Part shown: piece by piece, positions 1 to 10,506 of the stretch
Numbering within the stretch: position 1 is the stretch's first letter
How the letters are laid out: each line of letters starts with the position of its first letter
Assembly: GCA_039621445.1 (NCBI GenBank)
Contig: CP154954.1
Location: forward strand, 73,288,308-73,352,307
Origin: Euglena gracilis
Lineage: Eukaryota > Euglenida > Euglenophyceae > Euglenales
Direction of reading: 5' to 3'
Length of the DNA stretch: 64,000 nt
Program-made: the position numbers and the translations under genes
The notes under the pieces: generated by a model
The model's input: the letters and a program-made list of their open reading frames with translations, nothing else
What the model was told of the DNA's origin: nothing
Database searches by the model: none

Positions 1-1210
1 TGGGAGGGGAGGGTTCCCAAGCATACATCTCTCTAAGGTTTTGCGAACCCCCGGGGGGGGGGGGGGCGGCTGCAGCCAGCCCCGATTTGGGCCCAGCCCA
101 GCCGCAGCAGCCCCCCCCCCCCGGGGGGGGGGGTGCTGCTAGCCCTAGCTAGCCAGCCCCTTTTTGGGGGTCCAGCCCAAAATTTTTCGGCGCAAAGCGC
201 CGAAATTTTTTGAAAAACTGTGTTCAAAAGTGGCCAAAAATGGGGTTTGGGGGGCGTTTGGGGCATTTTTGGGGGGTTTCAGATGCATCATTTTTTTCAA
301 AACTGTGTTTTGCAGGTCATTTTTGGGCATTTTTCCGATTTCAGTCCAGCTCGCCCCGGTTCGGGTCCAGCCGGGGTCCAGCCCCCCCCCCCCCCCCGGG
401 GGGGGGCGGGCTAGCCAGCCCAAATTTCTATCCAGCCCAAATTTCTAGCCCTAGCCCAGCAACCCCCCCCCCCCCCCGGGGGCCTTAAAAAGATGTATGT
501 TCCCAAGTGGCCACACCATGGCACAATAGCCTGTTCTGTGAGCAGCCTTTTCCTGTGGCAGCGGGGGGGGGTCAGGAGGAATAACACCAGAGTTACTCAC
601 CCGGCCAGGGGGAGCAACAAAAGAGTACTGGTGTAAGGGATCCCTGACCACTCACCACCCAACTGGGCCAGAAGCGAAGTTAGCGCCGGCCATAAACAGA
701 CAAGAAGCCTTGGTGCAACTGAGGGGGGGGGTCGATAGAAGGGCAGGGAGGGAGGTCGGACCCCCCTCTGGGGGACAGCAAATTAGTATTTGCAAGCCCT
801 CCCAAGCTCCAAAGGTGCTTGCTGTGTTCTGTCAGAAGTTTTGTCAAGGCCACAGAGGGGCCATTGGCTGCCATTGGGACCTGTAATTACCATCGAAGGG
901 AGATGCGCAATTAAAGGTGCAAAATGACCAGTGCCCAATGCCTTGTGGCATCCAAATGAAGCTCAGGTAAGGTCGGGCTGAATTCTATGGCGTGGCCAAC
1001 CCCACCCTGCCTGGCAGGCACTCCAAGGCATCCAAATTCAACTAGTGGGCACGTGACCAAAACTGCCTCGGCACCACCAAGGCACGAAGGCGCCGGAAAA
1101 CCATATTTTAGTTGATATATATAATATATATATACATATATATATTATAATATATATATATATATATATATAATATATATATATATATGTATATATTATA
1201 TATATAACTG

Positions 1211-1252
<42 letters not shown>

Positions 1253-1260
1253 ATATGTAT
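1..1260. other. Repeat-rich non-coding DNA
   Basis: Dominated by C-run/G-run palindromes (near 50, 110, 385, 470) and a GGCGCAAAGCGCCGAAATTTT module at 188-208 that recurs elsewhere. An AT/GTATAT microsatellite occupies about 1105-1265. No supported gene. Confidence 0.6.
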
Positions 1261-1568
1261 ATATGGCAGGTGAAAACTTTAGGACCTCCCGGGGGGGGGG
1301 GTCCTAAAATTGACCCCCGATGGACACCCCCCTTAATTGAAGGTATAGGGTTCGGTGCACACATGCTAATTTGCGCTTATTATTGGCTATGTTGCGCTAA
1401 TTGGCTATGTTGCGCAACGTAGCCAATTAGCGCAACGTAGCCAATTAGCGCAAATTAGCATGTGCGCACCTAACCCTATACCTTCAAATAAAGGAGGTGT
1501 CCATCGTGGGGTCAACTTTAGGAGCCCCCCCCCCGGGGGGGCTCCTAAAGTTTACACCTGCCATATAT
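1261..1568. repeat. Fold-back element, copy 1
   Basis: About 308-bp near-palindrome centred near 1413. It is bounded by ATATGGCAGGTG on the left and CACCTGCCATAT on the right and inserted in TA-rich DNA. Nested inside are a C/G-run hairpin in each arm and GCGCACCTAACCCTATACC at about 1464-1482. Related copies are at 53517-53728 and 57636-57934. Confidence 0.8.
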
Positions 1569-1843
1569 ATTTGTATATTTTATTTGTATCATTATTTTTT
1601 TCATCCATTCATATTTTTATATTTTCATCTGTCTTATTTGATATTATTTTTTGGTCATTTTTCCTCTGTCCACTGCCAGGCAGGCAACCCCTTTGGGGGG
1701 GTGGCAGTGCCTCCGGGCATTCCGAGAGCCCCTTCACCCCCCAGGGTTGGTCAAATTCAGCCTGGTTGAGGGTTGTCTTTGAGTTATTTGAGGCCATTTT
1801 CAAGGGTCAGCCCGACGCTTCGAAGGACTTTGCGTGTCCGCAG

Positions 1844-1913
1844 GACCCACAGCGCTCGTCTCCCCAAGCTGGCTCACCCAAACCAGCCCCCACCGCACAG
1901 GGCACGTGTCCAG
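1844..1913 (+). CDS. Candidate exon of an unrecognised protein
   Basis: Lies between acceptor TGTCCGCAG| and donor GTCCAG|GTGGAG. The most GC3-rich frame reads THSARLPKLAHPNQPPPHRA. The PPPHRA end recurs in a second candidate exon at 20793-20900, which supports this frame. The product is unknown. Confidence 0.4.
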
Positions 1914-2728
1914 GTGGAGCCCTCGCTGGTGCACTCCTTTTTCTTGAAAATTTGTCATTGATGGGAGAGGATAACAGCTCCATCCACTGCACTATCCTTG
2001 CACATTATCCCCCGTGTGCGATCATCTGAGCACAATACAAAACCCTAAACCTCTTTTTTTTGCACCAAAAACCTTCAGCATTAACGAGCAGAGTGGGTCA
2101 CCTCAGGAATCAATTCGGTTGTATGTTGGTTCTCGGGTCACGGATTCCAACGGGCCCCATTTTCAAGAACAGCTTGGCCACTGGCGTTCAGGGACATTAG
2201 CAGCCGGCTCCAGCAGGCCAACTTCCGTCCCCTGGATTGGCCAAAAGCCTCCAGCCCCTTCCCCACCAGGGAATGTTTTAAGCCGGACTCCACCCCACCC
2301 GGGGGGGGGGGGGCAGCCAGCCAGCACCTTTTTTCCAACCAGCAGCTCCCAGCTGGGTAATATAGTTTTTGCAGCTCGCCCCGCGAAGTCAGGCTGGAAC
2401 GAAAAATTTCGGTGCAAAGTGCCGACGTTTTTTTTTTATTATAAAAAGGGGGATCGAAAATGGCCAAAATGGCCGTTTGGTGCTTTTTGGGGGGGTTTCG
2501 GTAGTTTTTTGGGGGGTCAACACTTTGGATGACAAATTTTGGGGTTTGGGTGCCAGCCGGATCCAGCCCGGCAGCAGGTCGGACCCCAGGACCCTCCACC
2601 CCTAGGGACACGGAGTCCAGCCAGCACCTTTTTCCTGCCGGCCGGCTGCACCCCCCCCCCCCCCCGGGGTTCTTTAAAAAATTCCCTGTTCCCCGCACAC
2701 AGCGTCAGGGAGGAACCTTTCGGTGCAG

Positions 2729-2901
2729 GTCCCCCGGGCCCTGCCCCCAAGACAGGCCAGTACTGGCCCACCCCCATGCCCCAGCCAGGGCTGACCTCGC
2801 CCACCACCACCTCCCCCACCACCCCCGTGGACGCCCGCCCCTCCAGCGGCCCCTTCCGGCCGCTGCAGGTCCTCATGGACGCCGCTGAAGCGGGGCCCCA
2901 G
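2729..2901 (+). CDS. Candidate Pro/Ser/Thr-rich exon
   Basis: Acceptor TTTCGGTGCAG| and strong donor CCCCAG|GTGAGC. The GC-rich frame encodes TGQYWPTPMPQPG, PVDARPSSGPFRPLQ and finally VLMDAAEAGPQ. No family recognised. Flanking DNA is non-coding and AT-richer. Confidence 0.5.
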
Positions 2902-2999
2902 GTGAGCCTTTTTTTTGCCAAGTGCAACGGATCTGGGTGGGAGAGGGTTGGGCGGGTTGGATGCAAGCATTCGGGCTTCAACTTTGGCCTTAAACCCCA

Positions 3000-4366
3000 A
3001 GTCAACAAAGGTTCGCCGCACAATCAGGGCTCAGATCAAGGATTTGGATGCAACGCCGATAAGTTTTTATTTTGTGTTGTGGATGTGTTATGGATGCGTT
3101 AGTGGATGTGTTCATGGATCTGTCGATGGTTCCCCATCATGCAATCACTTTGTCTTGGCAACCCCCGAGGCGTGACAGGTTTGTTCAGAGTGACTGACTG
3201 GTTTTTCTGGGAACCCTCCCCGGAGGACACCAAAGTGATGCAACATCGAAGGCAACGGAATTTTTTCTCTCTTGTTCACGTTTATGGTCAATCCTTTGGA
3301 TTCCAGAGTGGCCGACCTCTGGGGGGGGTTGTGACTGACTGGTTTCCCAAAAAAAAAGAGTGATTCACTGGTTTTTGGAAGAGTGGAACTGACCCACCCT
3401 CCCCCCGGGGTCGGTTGAGAATTGTTCATTCCCCATATTCTGTGGCTTGTTCTGTTGTTCCATCAATTTCCACACATCGCAACCATACTCTGGACGCTGG
3501 GCATAGTATTTATGATAATAGGCTGACTGGTTTGATCTTTTTAAACAACAATGAAACACACTGAAAAAAAGTCGATTTTGAGATCCTTACCCGAAATTGA
3601 GATCCTTCCCTGTTTTCTGAACTTATGTCACATGATAAGGTGCCTGATGATGCAAGTGAATGGTGAAGATGTGTGCAACCAATGCGATGCAATCAGGAAA
3701 TCAAAAATGCAAACTGTCAAATGCGAGTCATTACCGTTGTTTTCTTTCACTGTTCTCGTCCTATCCTGTGGTAAATTATACGTATAAATTGGTCATATTT
3801 TCTCCATTTTGTGTGGTTGTGTTTTTGCAATTGTGATTGTGATTGTGATAGTAATTGCTATTGTAATTGTGGGTATATTGTGCAGACCCTCTTTCCCTTC
3901 TCATCAGACACAGCTCGACCTGTCCAACATTAAGCGAACTTCCCCTCCTGTTCAGTGCGGCCCTTCGCATTGTTGTTGTCTGTCGGACATGGCCCGGTGA
4001 ACCACAGCCATCTGGCATTTGTTTCTTTTGTTGCCACACAAATTTCAGAAACTCACGAGCACGACCTCCAGGGGGGGGGGTCTAGCCAGCAAGCAACTTT
4101 CTTTCAACAGCAACCTTTTTCAGCCCTGGACCCCCTGCCCCCATAGCGAGTTTTACATATTTTCCAACTGCTGAGTTCCCGGGGGCTGGACGGTAACTTT
4201 TTTTTTGGCTTTCAGCGGTGGGCTTTTTTGATTTCAAAAAATCGCCCAGGGCCAGTTTGGGGTCAAGAAATGTTTTTTTTCCCTAACAATTGGCATTTTT
4301 TTTGGTCTCGTATTTGGTTCGACCCAATGAAACTCAGCTCCAGCTGGAGGATGCCTGGGAGGGGTC
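3000..4366. other. Non-coding stretch with repeats
   Basis: Contains a GACTGGTTTTT-family repeat (3183-3420), a short TTGTGA microsatellite (about 3826-3870) and C/G-run palindromes. No exon with splice support. Confidence 0.5.
3183..3420. repeat. GACTGGTTTTT-family dispersed repeat
   Basis: GTGACTGACTGGTTTTTC and GGAAGAGTGGAA modules around a CTTTGGATTCCAGAGTGGCC stretch. Nearly the same arrangement occurs at 62690-62980, with partial copies near 30361-30700, 50880-51120, 54235-54300 and 58545-58800. Confidence 0.6.
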
Positions 4367-4371
4367 AACAA
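4367..4371. repeat. Target-site duplication, left copy (AACAA)
   Basis: AACAA abuts the left TIR, and an identical copy abuts the right TIR at 15189-15193. The bases beyond each copy differ (TC on the left, GC on the right), so the duplication is 5 bp. Confidence 0.75.
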
Positions 4372-4402
4372 CTTAGGCGGCCAGATTCGCACTTAAGGAT
4401 TT
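4372..4402 (+). repeat. Left terminal inverted repeat
   Basis: Starts CTTAGGCGGCC and contains CGCACTTAAGG. It matches the reverse complement of 15158-15188 at 29 of 31 positions. The palindrome at 4411-4430 follows eight bases further in. Confidence 0.9.
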
Positions 4403-4410
4403 AACTTTTT

Positions 4411-4430
4411 ATTTGCGCATATGCGCAAAT
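4411..4430. promoter_or_regulatory. Subterminal palindrome, left
   Basis: Perfect 20-bp palindrome ATTTGCGCATATGCGCAAAT placed 40-59 bp from the left tip, a variant of the internal palindrome family. The equivalent right-end site is at 15129-15148. Confidence 0.7.
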
Positions 4431-5796
4431 CCCCCGGTTTTTTGATTCCGGCGGGGAAGGTCCGGGGGGTGGAGAGACACGCCGACCAGCAGGGGCAAAA
4501 ACGGACCGATTTTTTGGTTTTGGCGGAGCGACCCCCAGGACTTTGGCCAAAAACGGTGTTTTTTTGGGTGTCCAAAAAATTTTTTTGGGCCCAAACCCCC
4601 GGACCCTGCCCGCCCAAATGGAAAAAAATCAAAAAAAGCACCTGGGGACCGGGACCCTGCCCGCCCCTGTGGTGACGCGGAGCCTTTTTTGGGGAAGTGA
4701 ACTCGCCGGCAGTGTGTTCCCTCCCGGTGCCTCGGAGTGTGTGTGTCTACTTTTACCCTGGGGATTTGGTATTTTTTGATTGGTAAAGAAAGCAGGGGAA
4801 AGGGTGACAGGGCTCTGGGAGGGGTGCGGGTTGATGGTTCCGATGTGCAGGGGGTAGGGGGAGGAGGGGTCCAGGGTGCAGAGGTGTGACGGTGCAGGGG
4901 GTGTGCAGCGGGCAGGGCGGTAGGGTGAGACGCCCGCAGGGGTTGTCAGTGGGGGCCTGGTTGCCAGTGTACGGTGGCTTGCGTGCGTGCAACCCGGGAC
5001 TTTGGCCTTGGTGTTTTTGTGAGGCACCAAACAGATATTTGATGTTGATGCGCGCAATTGCGCAAATAAAACGTACGGTGGTGTGCGTGCCAGGTTACGA
5101 GAGGGGTGCCAGTGGAAGAACCAGATAGTTGAAAGAGATGGGGAATGAGAGACCAAACAGAAAACCAAAAAAGTGAAACCAGGCAAACAAACCCCCGGCG
5201 GGCGGGTGCGTACCGCCAGGTCCGGGCGCCTGGCCTGAACAGGGGAAGGGGCCGCCCGCCCGCCGCGCGGGCGGTGGTTGTCGGCGGGGGGGCGTATTGG
5301 GGTGGGGGGGGGATGTTTTTTTTTATTTGTGACACGGGTGAGAGGGGCAGCACGGCACGAGAGGGGGGCTGCAGGTCACGAGAGGGTGTCACACCAACCA
5401 AAAAAAAAAACAAGTCCACCCCCCGGCAGGGGATTAGAGGGCATGGGGATGGTGGTCAAGCAGGGGGGCGGTGTGTTACACGGACACCACGGCGTGGGGC
5501 GGCACTGTCTCCCAGTGGCAGGCAAATGACAAAACAACAAAGTGTGCGTTTTACTTGCGCAATTGCGCGCATCAACACCACTGATGAATTTTTTGTTTGA
5601 AACAAAAATTATGAGGGGACAGGACCATGGCCGAGAGAGGGGACTGAGAGGAGGAGGAACACTTGTAACAGAGACGTTGCGCAAATTGCGCGCATCAAAT
5701 GTGTTTTGTTAAAAAAAAAGATGATGAGTGCAGAATGGAGTGGGGAAAAAGAACTGACAAAAGTTGAAGGTGCTGAGACAGGGCCCACAGGCAGTC
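4431..5796. other. Non-coding left arm of the element
   Basis: Between the left subterminal palindrome and the gene A stop codon. It holds three palindrome copies and a minisatellite. Open frames here have no codon bias and no splice context, so no gene is called. Confidence 0.5.
5338..5392. repeat. CACGAGAGGGG minisatellite, 3' flank of gene A
   Basis: Several degenerate units of CACGAGAGGGG separated by a few bases. A longer array of the same unit occupies the gene A intron at 9047-9137; neither occurs outside the element. Confidence 0.6.
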
Positions 5797-7127
5797 TCAC
5801 TTCTTGTGCTTGGAGAGCCGCTTGGCGAGGCTCTCCGAGGCGGCCGCCGGCTTGGCGCCGGGCTTCGGCAGCCCGCGGCGGACGGTGCTCCGGGGCGCTG
5901 CAGCCGGGGCGGTACGAGGCGGTGGCGGTGCCGGGGCCTCCTCCTCGGACTCCTCCTCCTCAGACTCCGTCTCCTGCGGCGCCGCCGGTGCCGAGGCCGC
6001 CGCTGCCTGCGACGACGCTGCCTCCGCGGCCACCTTGGCCTTGGCCGCGTCGATGATGTGCTTCATCGCTGGGTACTTCTTGGGGTCGAGGAGGTGGTAC
6101 GACTTGGGGCCCTTCAGGGCCTCCCCCGGCCCCGGGGGACGGATCAGCCCCGCCGCCCTCCACCGGGTGTCCTCCTTGCCTTTGCCCTTGCCCTTCCCCT
6201 TCCCCTCCCCCTGCTTCTCCTTCCCCTTCTGGGTCTCTGGCTTCCGGTACCCGGGGGTGATCTCCTCGATGGTGTCCTCCTCCTCTTCCTCTTCTCCCTG
6301 TGCCGCTGGTGGGACTGCGGGAGCTTCGCTGGCGACTGCCGAGGAGGTGTCCGAGCTGTCACTGCTGCTGCTGCTGCTGCTGCTGCTGTCCTCCTCCACC
6401 TCCTCCTCCTCCGGGTGACGGCTGGGCTGGGCCACCGGCGGCGGCACGATGATGGGGCTGGCCCCCTCAGGCTGGCTGGCGGGTGGGGTCAGCTCCGGGG
6501 TCTCCCGGCCGGGGGCGGTCATCTCCACGTCACTGCCCTCCTCTGGGCTGTCCACCGCCTCGGTCTCCTCCCGTCGGGTCTTTGGGGCTGGGGGCCTGCT
6601 GGGCTTCTTCTCCGGCTCCTTCTTCCGGCGCTTCTTCTTCCGGTCACCCCCCTCCTTCTGGCGCTGCTCCACCTTCTGCAGGCGGCGCTGCTCCTGCCGG
6701 ATCTTGGTCTGGCGGCGCCGCTCCTCGGCCTCCTTGGCCCTTCGCCCCGCCTCCTCAGCGGCCAGGCGGAGCTTGTCCTGGAGGGCGGCGTTCTCCAGGG
6801 GGACCCAGAGGGCGTCCCCCCCTTCCAGGGCGGCCAGCAGCAGGGGCAGCATGGCGGAGCCGACGGGCCGGGGCAGGGTCACCGTGTTGGCCACGGTCTG
6901 GGTGACGTCCTCCAGGCTGCTAGCTGAGTCCTCCACCACCACCAGCACCTCGGCTTGGCCGCCCAGGCCGCCACCCGGGCCCCCACCGCGGCGTCGGTGG
7001 TCTGGATCACCATGGCGTTGGCCGCCTCCATCCGCCGCACCACCCTCCGCCACAGCCACTCCACGCAGAGCCAGTGCAGCCCCGCCCCGCAGCTGGACTC
7101 CACGTCCCACTCCACCTTCGGCAGCAC
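5797..7127 (-). CDS. Gene A exon 7 (contains a 1-nt frameshift)
   Basis: Starts VLPKVEWDVESSCGAG in phase 0 after CTCGTAG|. Near 6954 the coding frame switches to the one giving EVLVVVEDSASSLEDV, consistent with one lost base: the exon is one nucleotide short of whole codons. Downstream it encodes a charged helix (KLRLAAEEAGRRAKEAEERR), a run of nine Ser in an acidic tract, Lys/Gly repeats and a basic end before TGA at 5799-5797. Either an assembly error or a decayed copy could explain the shift. Confidence 0.7.
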
Positions 7128-9961
7128 CTACGAGGGGACGAGGGGAGCAGACAGACATAGAAGCATCAAAGGCTTTTTGTGTTGAAGGTGCGCGCAATTG
7201 CGCGCATCAAACGACTAACATCAATAAAAGAAACAGACTGCTGAGCATGGGTGGCATCCCAGCACTTCCTACTTGAAATGTACAATGGCAATCTGCACAA
7301 TGCGTGAGGTGGGGTGGGGTACCTTGCTTCGCTCCACGTCACCCGGGCCGTACACCACCACCAGGGCCCGCTTCTCGAACTTCCGGGCCACCCCCTGGCC
7401 CCCCTGCCGCAGCCAGACGTCCACCGTGACCGTCTCCCGCCCCGGCGCCAGCCGCCTCACCGCCGCCTCCACCGCGGCCACCGCCCCGGCACCACCGTAG
7501 ATGACCACCGGCACGACGCCGGCCAGGCGCTTGACCTGCTCGGACAGGAGGGGGCAGGATTCTGTTTCAGAGTGTTGACGCATTGACAGACACCTGAGTC
7601 ATTTGATTTGCGCAAGTGCGTGCATCGTAACATTTGCGCAAGTGCGCGCATCAAATTTTAAAAAAAAATGCGTACACTGTGAGAAGCAGTCACTGGCACA
7701 CATGAGAGAATGATTTTCTTTTCTTTTTTTTGTGCGCGCAATTGCGCAAGTAAAACAGAAACGAGCTATAAAAAAAATGCACGTTAAACAGAACCCTGAG
7801 TCCGTGTTGTGGGTGACCTCGACGATGATGAGGCCCACTGCAGCCCCCAGCGCCTCCGCCGGCACCGCGTCCCCGCTGGCCTTGTACACCAGGCAGCGCA
7901 CCCCCTTCTCCTCCCCGGCTGGCCTGGCCACCGCCACCTCCTGGAGGGCCCCACCCTCCTTGGCCACGATCTCGGTCTCCACGGTCGGCATGGCGAAGGA
8001 GGCCCGCAGCTCCTCGTACTGCGCCTCCACCCAGAAGGGGGCCGTCAGCACCGCCGCCAGGGGGGGCTTCGGCTCCGCCGGGCTCCAGGTCCACGACCCC
8101 AGCCGCGCCACCTGCAGCGCCGCCACCGGCACCGTCCGCTTGAAGCGGCTGCGCTCCGCCCCGTTGTGCACTGCGAGACACCAGTGCAGGGGGGGGGGAG
8201 GCATGAGACGACAGTTACAGTGCATCCAGAGAACATCACACCACCAACCGCCTTCGAATGGTGTCATATGCAGCCCTTCAATCGCACCCCCGACCACCCC
8301 AGACTCCAGTGGCACACCGATCCGCCCGTGGATGTTGGGGTTGTCGCCCCTCCACGCGAAGGCCACCCACATCTCGTGGGTGGCCTCGGTCACCGCCTGC
8401 TCCAGCTGGGCCAGCCCGATCCCCGGGCTCTGCAGGGCCGCCGCCACCTGGGCCCGCGCCTCGGGGGTCAGCAGCCGCCGGAGGGACCGCACGTGGGAGG
8501 ACAGCAGCGTGCGGCCCCTCGCCGCCAGCGCCGACTCCACGCTCAGCAGGCCCGCCACCGCCTGGGGGTTCTCCTCCACCAGCCGCTGCAGCGGCCCCCA
8601 CATCTGGATGACCTGGCCCTGCGGCAATGACACAGAAACTGAAACTCTACGCCACTGCATCACAAGAATGAATGCACTATGCCTGTCTGAAACTTTTTAT
8701 GCGCGCAATTGCGCAAATAAAACGGGAACAACGTCATCAGAATGCATGGGTGCAGTGGCAGAGATACTAGACTGGGCTCACACCTGGGGGACCGACCGGT
8801 CCCAGCCGGCCTGCCGGTAGGCCGCCGCCAGCCGCACCGCCGGCACCGTACTGATGTCCTTCCCCTTCACCAGGAGGTTGGCGAACTGGGGGATGGACAG
8901 CTCCTTCACCGCCGACTGGATGGCCTGCGCATCCCCGCCGGCCGCCCGCCGCAGGTGCACCGGGGTCATGGGGTGGAGGATGGTGGCGAGGACGTACTTC
9001 CCCTGGCCACAGCCCTGCATTGGAACCGTTGTCTTTCAGGCACGGGAGGGGCGGCACGGGAGGGGCGGCACGAGAGGGGTGACACGAGAGGGGCGGCACG
9101 AGAGGGGTGACACGAGAGGGGCTGCATGAGAGGGGCAAAAACTAAAAACACACAGACAAATACAGGGCTGGACCCTTCGGGGGGTTCAGCTTCTGGGCCC
9201 GGAAGCCCTCCGCCCAGCGCTTCAGCGCCGAGGTGATGTGCTGCCCCGACATCAGCACGTAGTGGTTCTCTGTGAGAACAATGAAGGGATGTGCGCGCAA
9301 TTGCGCAAATAAAACACACTGTATGTTAATGTGCGCGCAATTGCGCAAATAAAACACATCACACATGCACGTGCGCGCAAATGCGCAAGTAAAAAGGTAT
9401 TGTGTGCTTGTGCGCGCAATTGCGCAAATCAAATCTGACTTCCAATGCAATGCATTCATTCCAGTGCTGAACTAAGCATGCAAACAGACTTTCCAGAGGC
9501 AAAATCATTCCAGACAAACCAGTCCAACCGCAAACACCCACGTATGACTCACACACACTGACCCACACACCGGTCTTCTTCCACACGGTGACCCGCACCA
9601 TCTCCAGCGGGGGGTTCAGCTGCAGCTGCCGCAGCTTCCGCTCCACCTCCGTGTTGTCCAGGGGCCTCGTCTGCCCCTCGGACTGGTTGTAGTCCACGTG
9701 GAGCACCTCCAGCGGCAGCTTCGTCCCCGTCGCCAGCACCCACTGCTTCACCTCCTCCTTGTACACCTCCGCGATGGGGAGGTTCCGGGCGGTATTGCGG
9801 GGGCGGATCCGCCCCGGCTTGGCGGCGGGCTTCGGCTCCTGCGCTGCAGCGGCCTCGGCCGGGGCGGGCTCCGCTCCAGCCTCCGCCGCCTCGGTCCCGG
9901 GCTCCGCCTGCCCGGGGACGGCGGCCTCCCCCTCCGGGGGGACAGCCACAGGGTCGGCCAT
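5797..9961 (-). CDS. Gene A: ParB/sulfiredoxin-fold-like protein of the 10.8-kb element (7 exons, one frameshift)
   Basis: Spliced model (minus strand): 9961-9571, 9269-9154, 9014-8784, 8618-8318, 8170-7818, 7535-7323, 7127-5797; about 978 aa. Phases agree at all six junctions. Residues 1-60 are Ala/Pro/Glu-rich. Residues about 65-165 resemble the ParB N-terminal/sulfiredoxin fold: SEGQTRPLDN, a helix, then LMSGQHITSALKRW, where GQH sits where ParB families have G-x-H-R. A mainly helical region follows (exons 3-5), then YGGAGAVAAVEAAVRR and VVVYGPGDVERSK (exon 6). The last exon has a Lys/Arg/Glu coiled-coil-like stretch, an acidic/Ser tract coded by a CTG run, and a basic C-terminus ending KHKK, suggesting a nuclear, DNA-bound protein. 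One base is missing near 6954, shifting frame. The fold assignment is inference from motif spacing. Gene B lies 546 bp upstream on the same strand. Confidence 0.7.
7189..7206. promoter_or_regulatory. Perfect 18-bp palindrome (family type copy)
   Basis: TGCGCGCAATTGCGCGCA, identical to its reverse complement. A second perfect copy is at 13001-13018. It is intronic, just upstream of gene A exon 7. Confidence 0.75.
7323..7535 (-). CDS. Gene A exon 6
   Basis: 71 codons, phase 0 on both sides: acceptor GAGCAG|GTC, donor AGCAAG|GTACCC. Encodes VKRLAGVVPVVIYGGAGA and VVVYGPGDVERSK. The alternating hydrophobic strands and Gly turns suggest an alpha/beta fold; the family is not recognised. Confidence 0.75.
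7818..8170 (-). CDS. Gene A exon 5
   Basis: Acceptor TCTCGCAG|TGCAC, phase 1, restoring a Val codon before HNGAERSRFKRTV. Ends GLIIVE at GAG|GTCACC, phase 0. Very GC-rich third positions support the frame. Confidence 0.7.
8318..8618 (-). CDS. Gene A exon 4
   Basis: Starts after TGCCGCAG| with GQVIQMWGPLQRLVEENP and ends at ATCG|GTGTGC, phase 1. The reading frame stays open through the following 147-nt intron, so retention would add 49 residues. Confidence 0.7.
8784..9014 (-). CDS. Gene A exon 3
   Basis: Exactly 77 codons between AATGCAG| and CCCCAG|GTGTGA, phase 0 on both sides. Encodes GCGQGKYVLATILHP followed by a helical stretch ending AGWDRSVPQ. The intron after exon 2 carries a CACGAGAGGGG minisatellite. 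Confidence 0.75.
9047..9137. repeat. CACGAGAGGGG minisatellite in a gene A intron
   Basis: About seven tandem units alternating GGCGGCACGAGAGG and GGTGACACGAGAGG. They fill the intron between exons 2 and 3, which lacks the palindrome seen in most other introns. Confidence 0.75.
9154..9269 (-). CDS. Gene A exon 2 (GQH motif)
   Basis: Acceptor CTCACAG precedes 9269, and the phase-1 join restores a Glu codon. Encodes NHYVLMSGQHITSALKRW, the key ParB-like motif, then KLNPPKGPALYLS. The 3' end is the only phase-0 donor that fits the next exon (TCT|GTGTGT). Confidence 0.7.
9571..9961 (-). CDS. Gene A exon 1
   Basis: ATG at 9961-9959, followed by MADPVAVPPEGEAA. The exon encodes an Ala/Pro/Glu-rich leader, then the first part of the ParB-like domain (motifs NLPIAEVYKEEV and SEGQTRPLDN), ending VTVWKKTG. 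Donor GT at 9570-9569, phase 1. Confidence 0.75.
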
Positions 9962-10506
9962 GGTGTGTGACCTGAGGCAAGGCGCAGTTTCAAAAAGGGG
10001 GGGTTTCTCACCAGTGACTGAACTACACATTCAACAGCTGAATGAAGCAGATCTGAAACGCCTTCTACTCTACGGCAGGCAATCCGCCCCAAATGTGGCA
10101 AAAATTCATCCGACTTAGGCATTTTCAGGCAAAAAATGGAAAAAGTGTGAAACGTTTTCACGGAACGCACAACATGCATTATTCCGGTCCATAACAAGGG
10201 GGGGTATGGATATGCTACGTTTTCGTAATCTTTCACGGCCTATCTGTGACAAAAACTGCCCAACACAAACCGGGGGCGACACGTCACGCATTCAGGTCGC
10301 GAAACGGTTAACGCACGGGCGGTTTGCCGTTGGACGTCCGTAGGCCTGCTTTTTGGGAAATCTAGAAAGTGTACGGTGGAGAGTTTTCAAATTTTTTCTT
10401 TTGGTGAACATGCACCTGGTTATGGCGCATCGAATGATACATGAAATAAAGCGTGGTGTGACTTGTATCAAAAGTTGCTAAACCGTCGCCTCATCGGAGA
10501 ATCCGC
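9962..10506. other. Intergenic region between genes B and A
   Basis: A 545-bp stretch that would hold the 3' end of gene B and the promoter of gene A (both minus strand). No palindrome copy and no clear TATA box were identified. Confidence 0.4.

Noticed and set aside
5764-6927. 387-codon plus-strand frame opposite gene A
   Set aside because: Shadow of the GC-rich gene A last exon; the minus strand has the splice sites, better composition and continuity with upstream exons.
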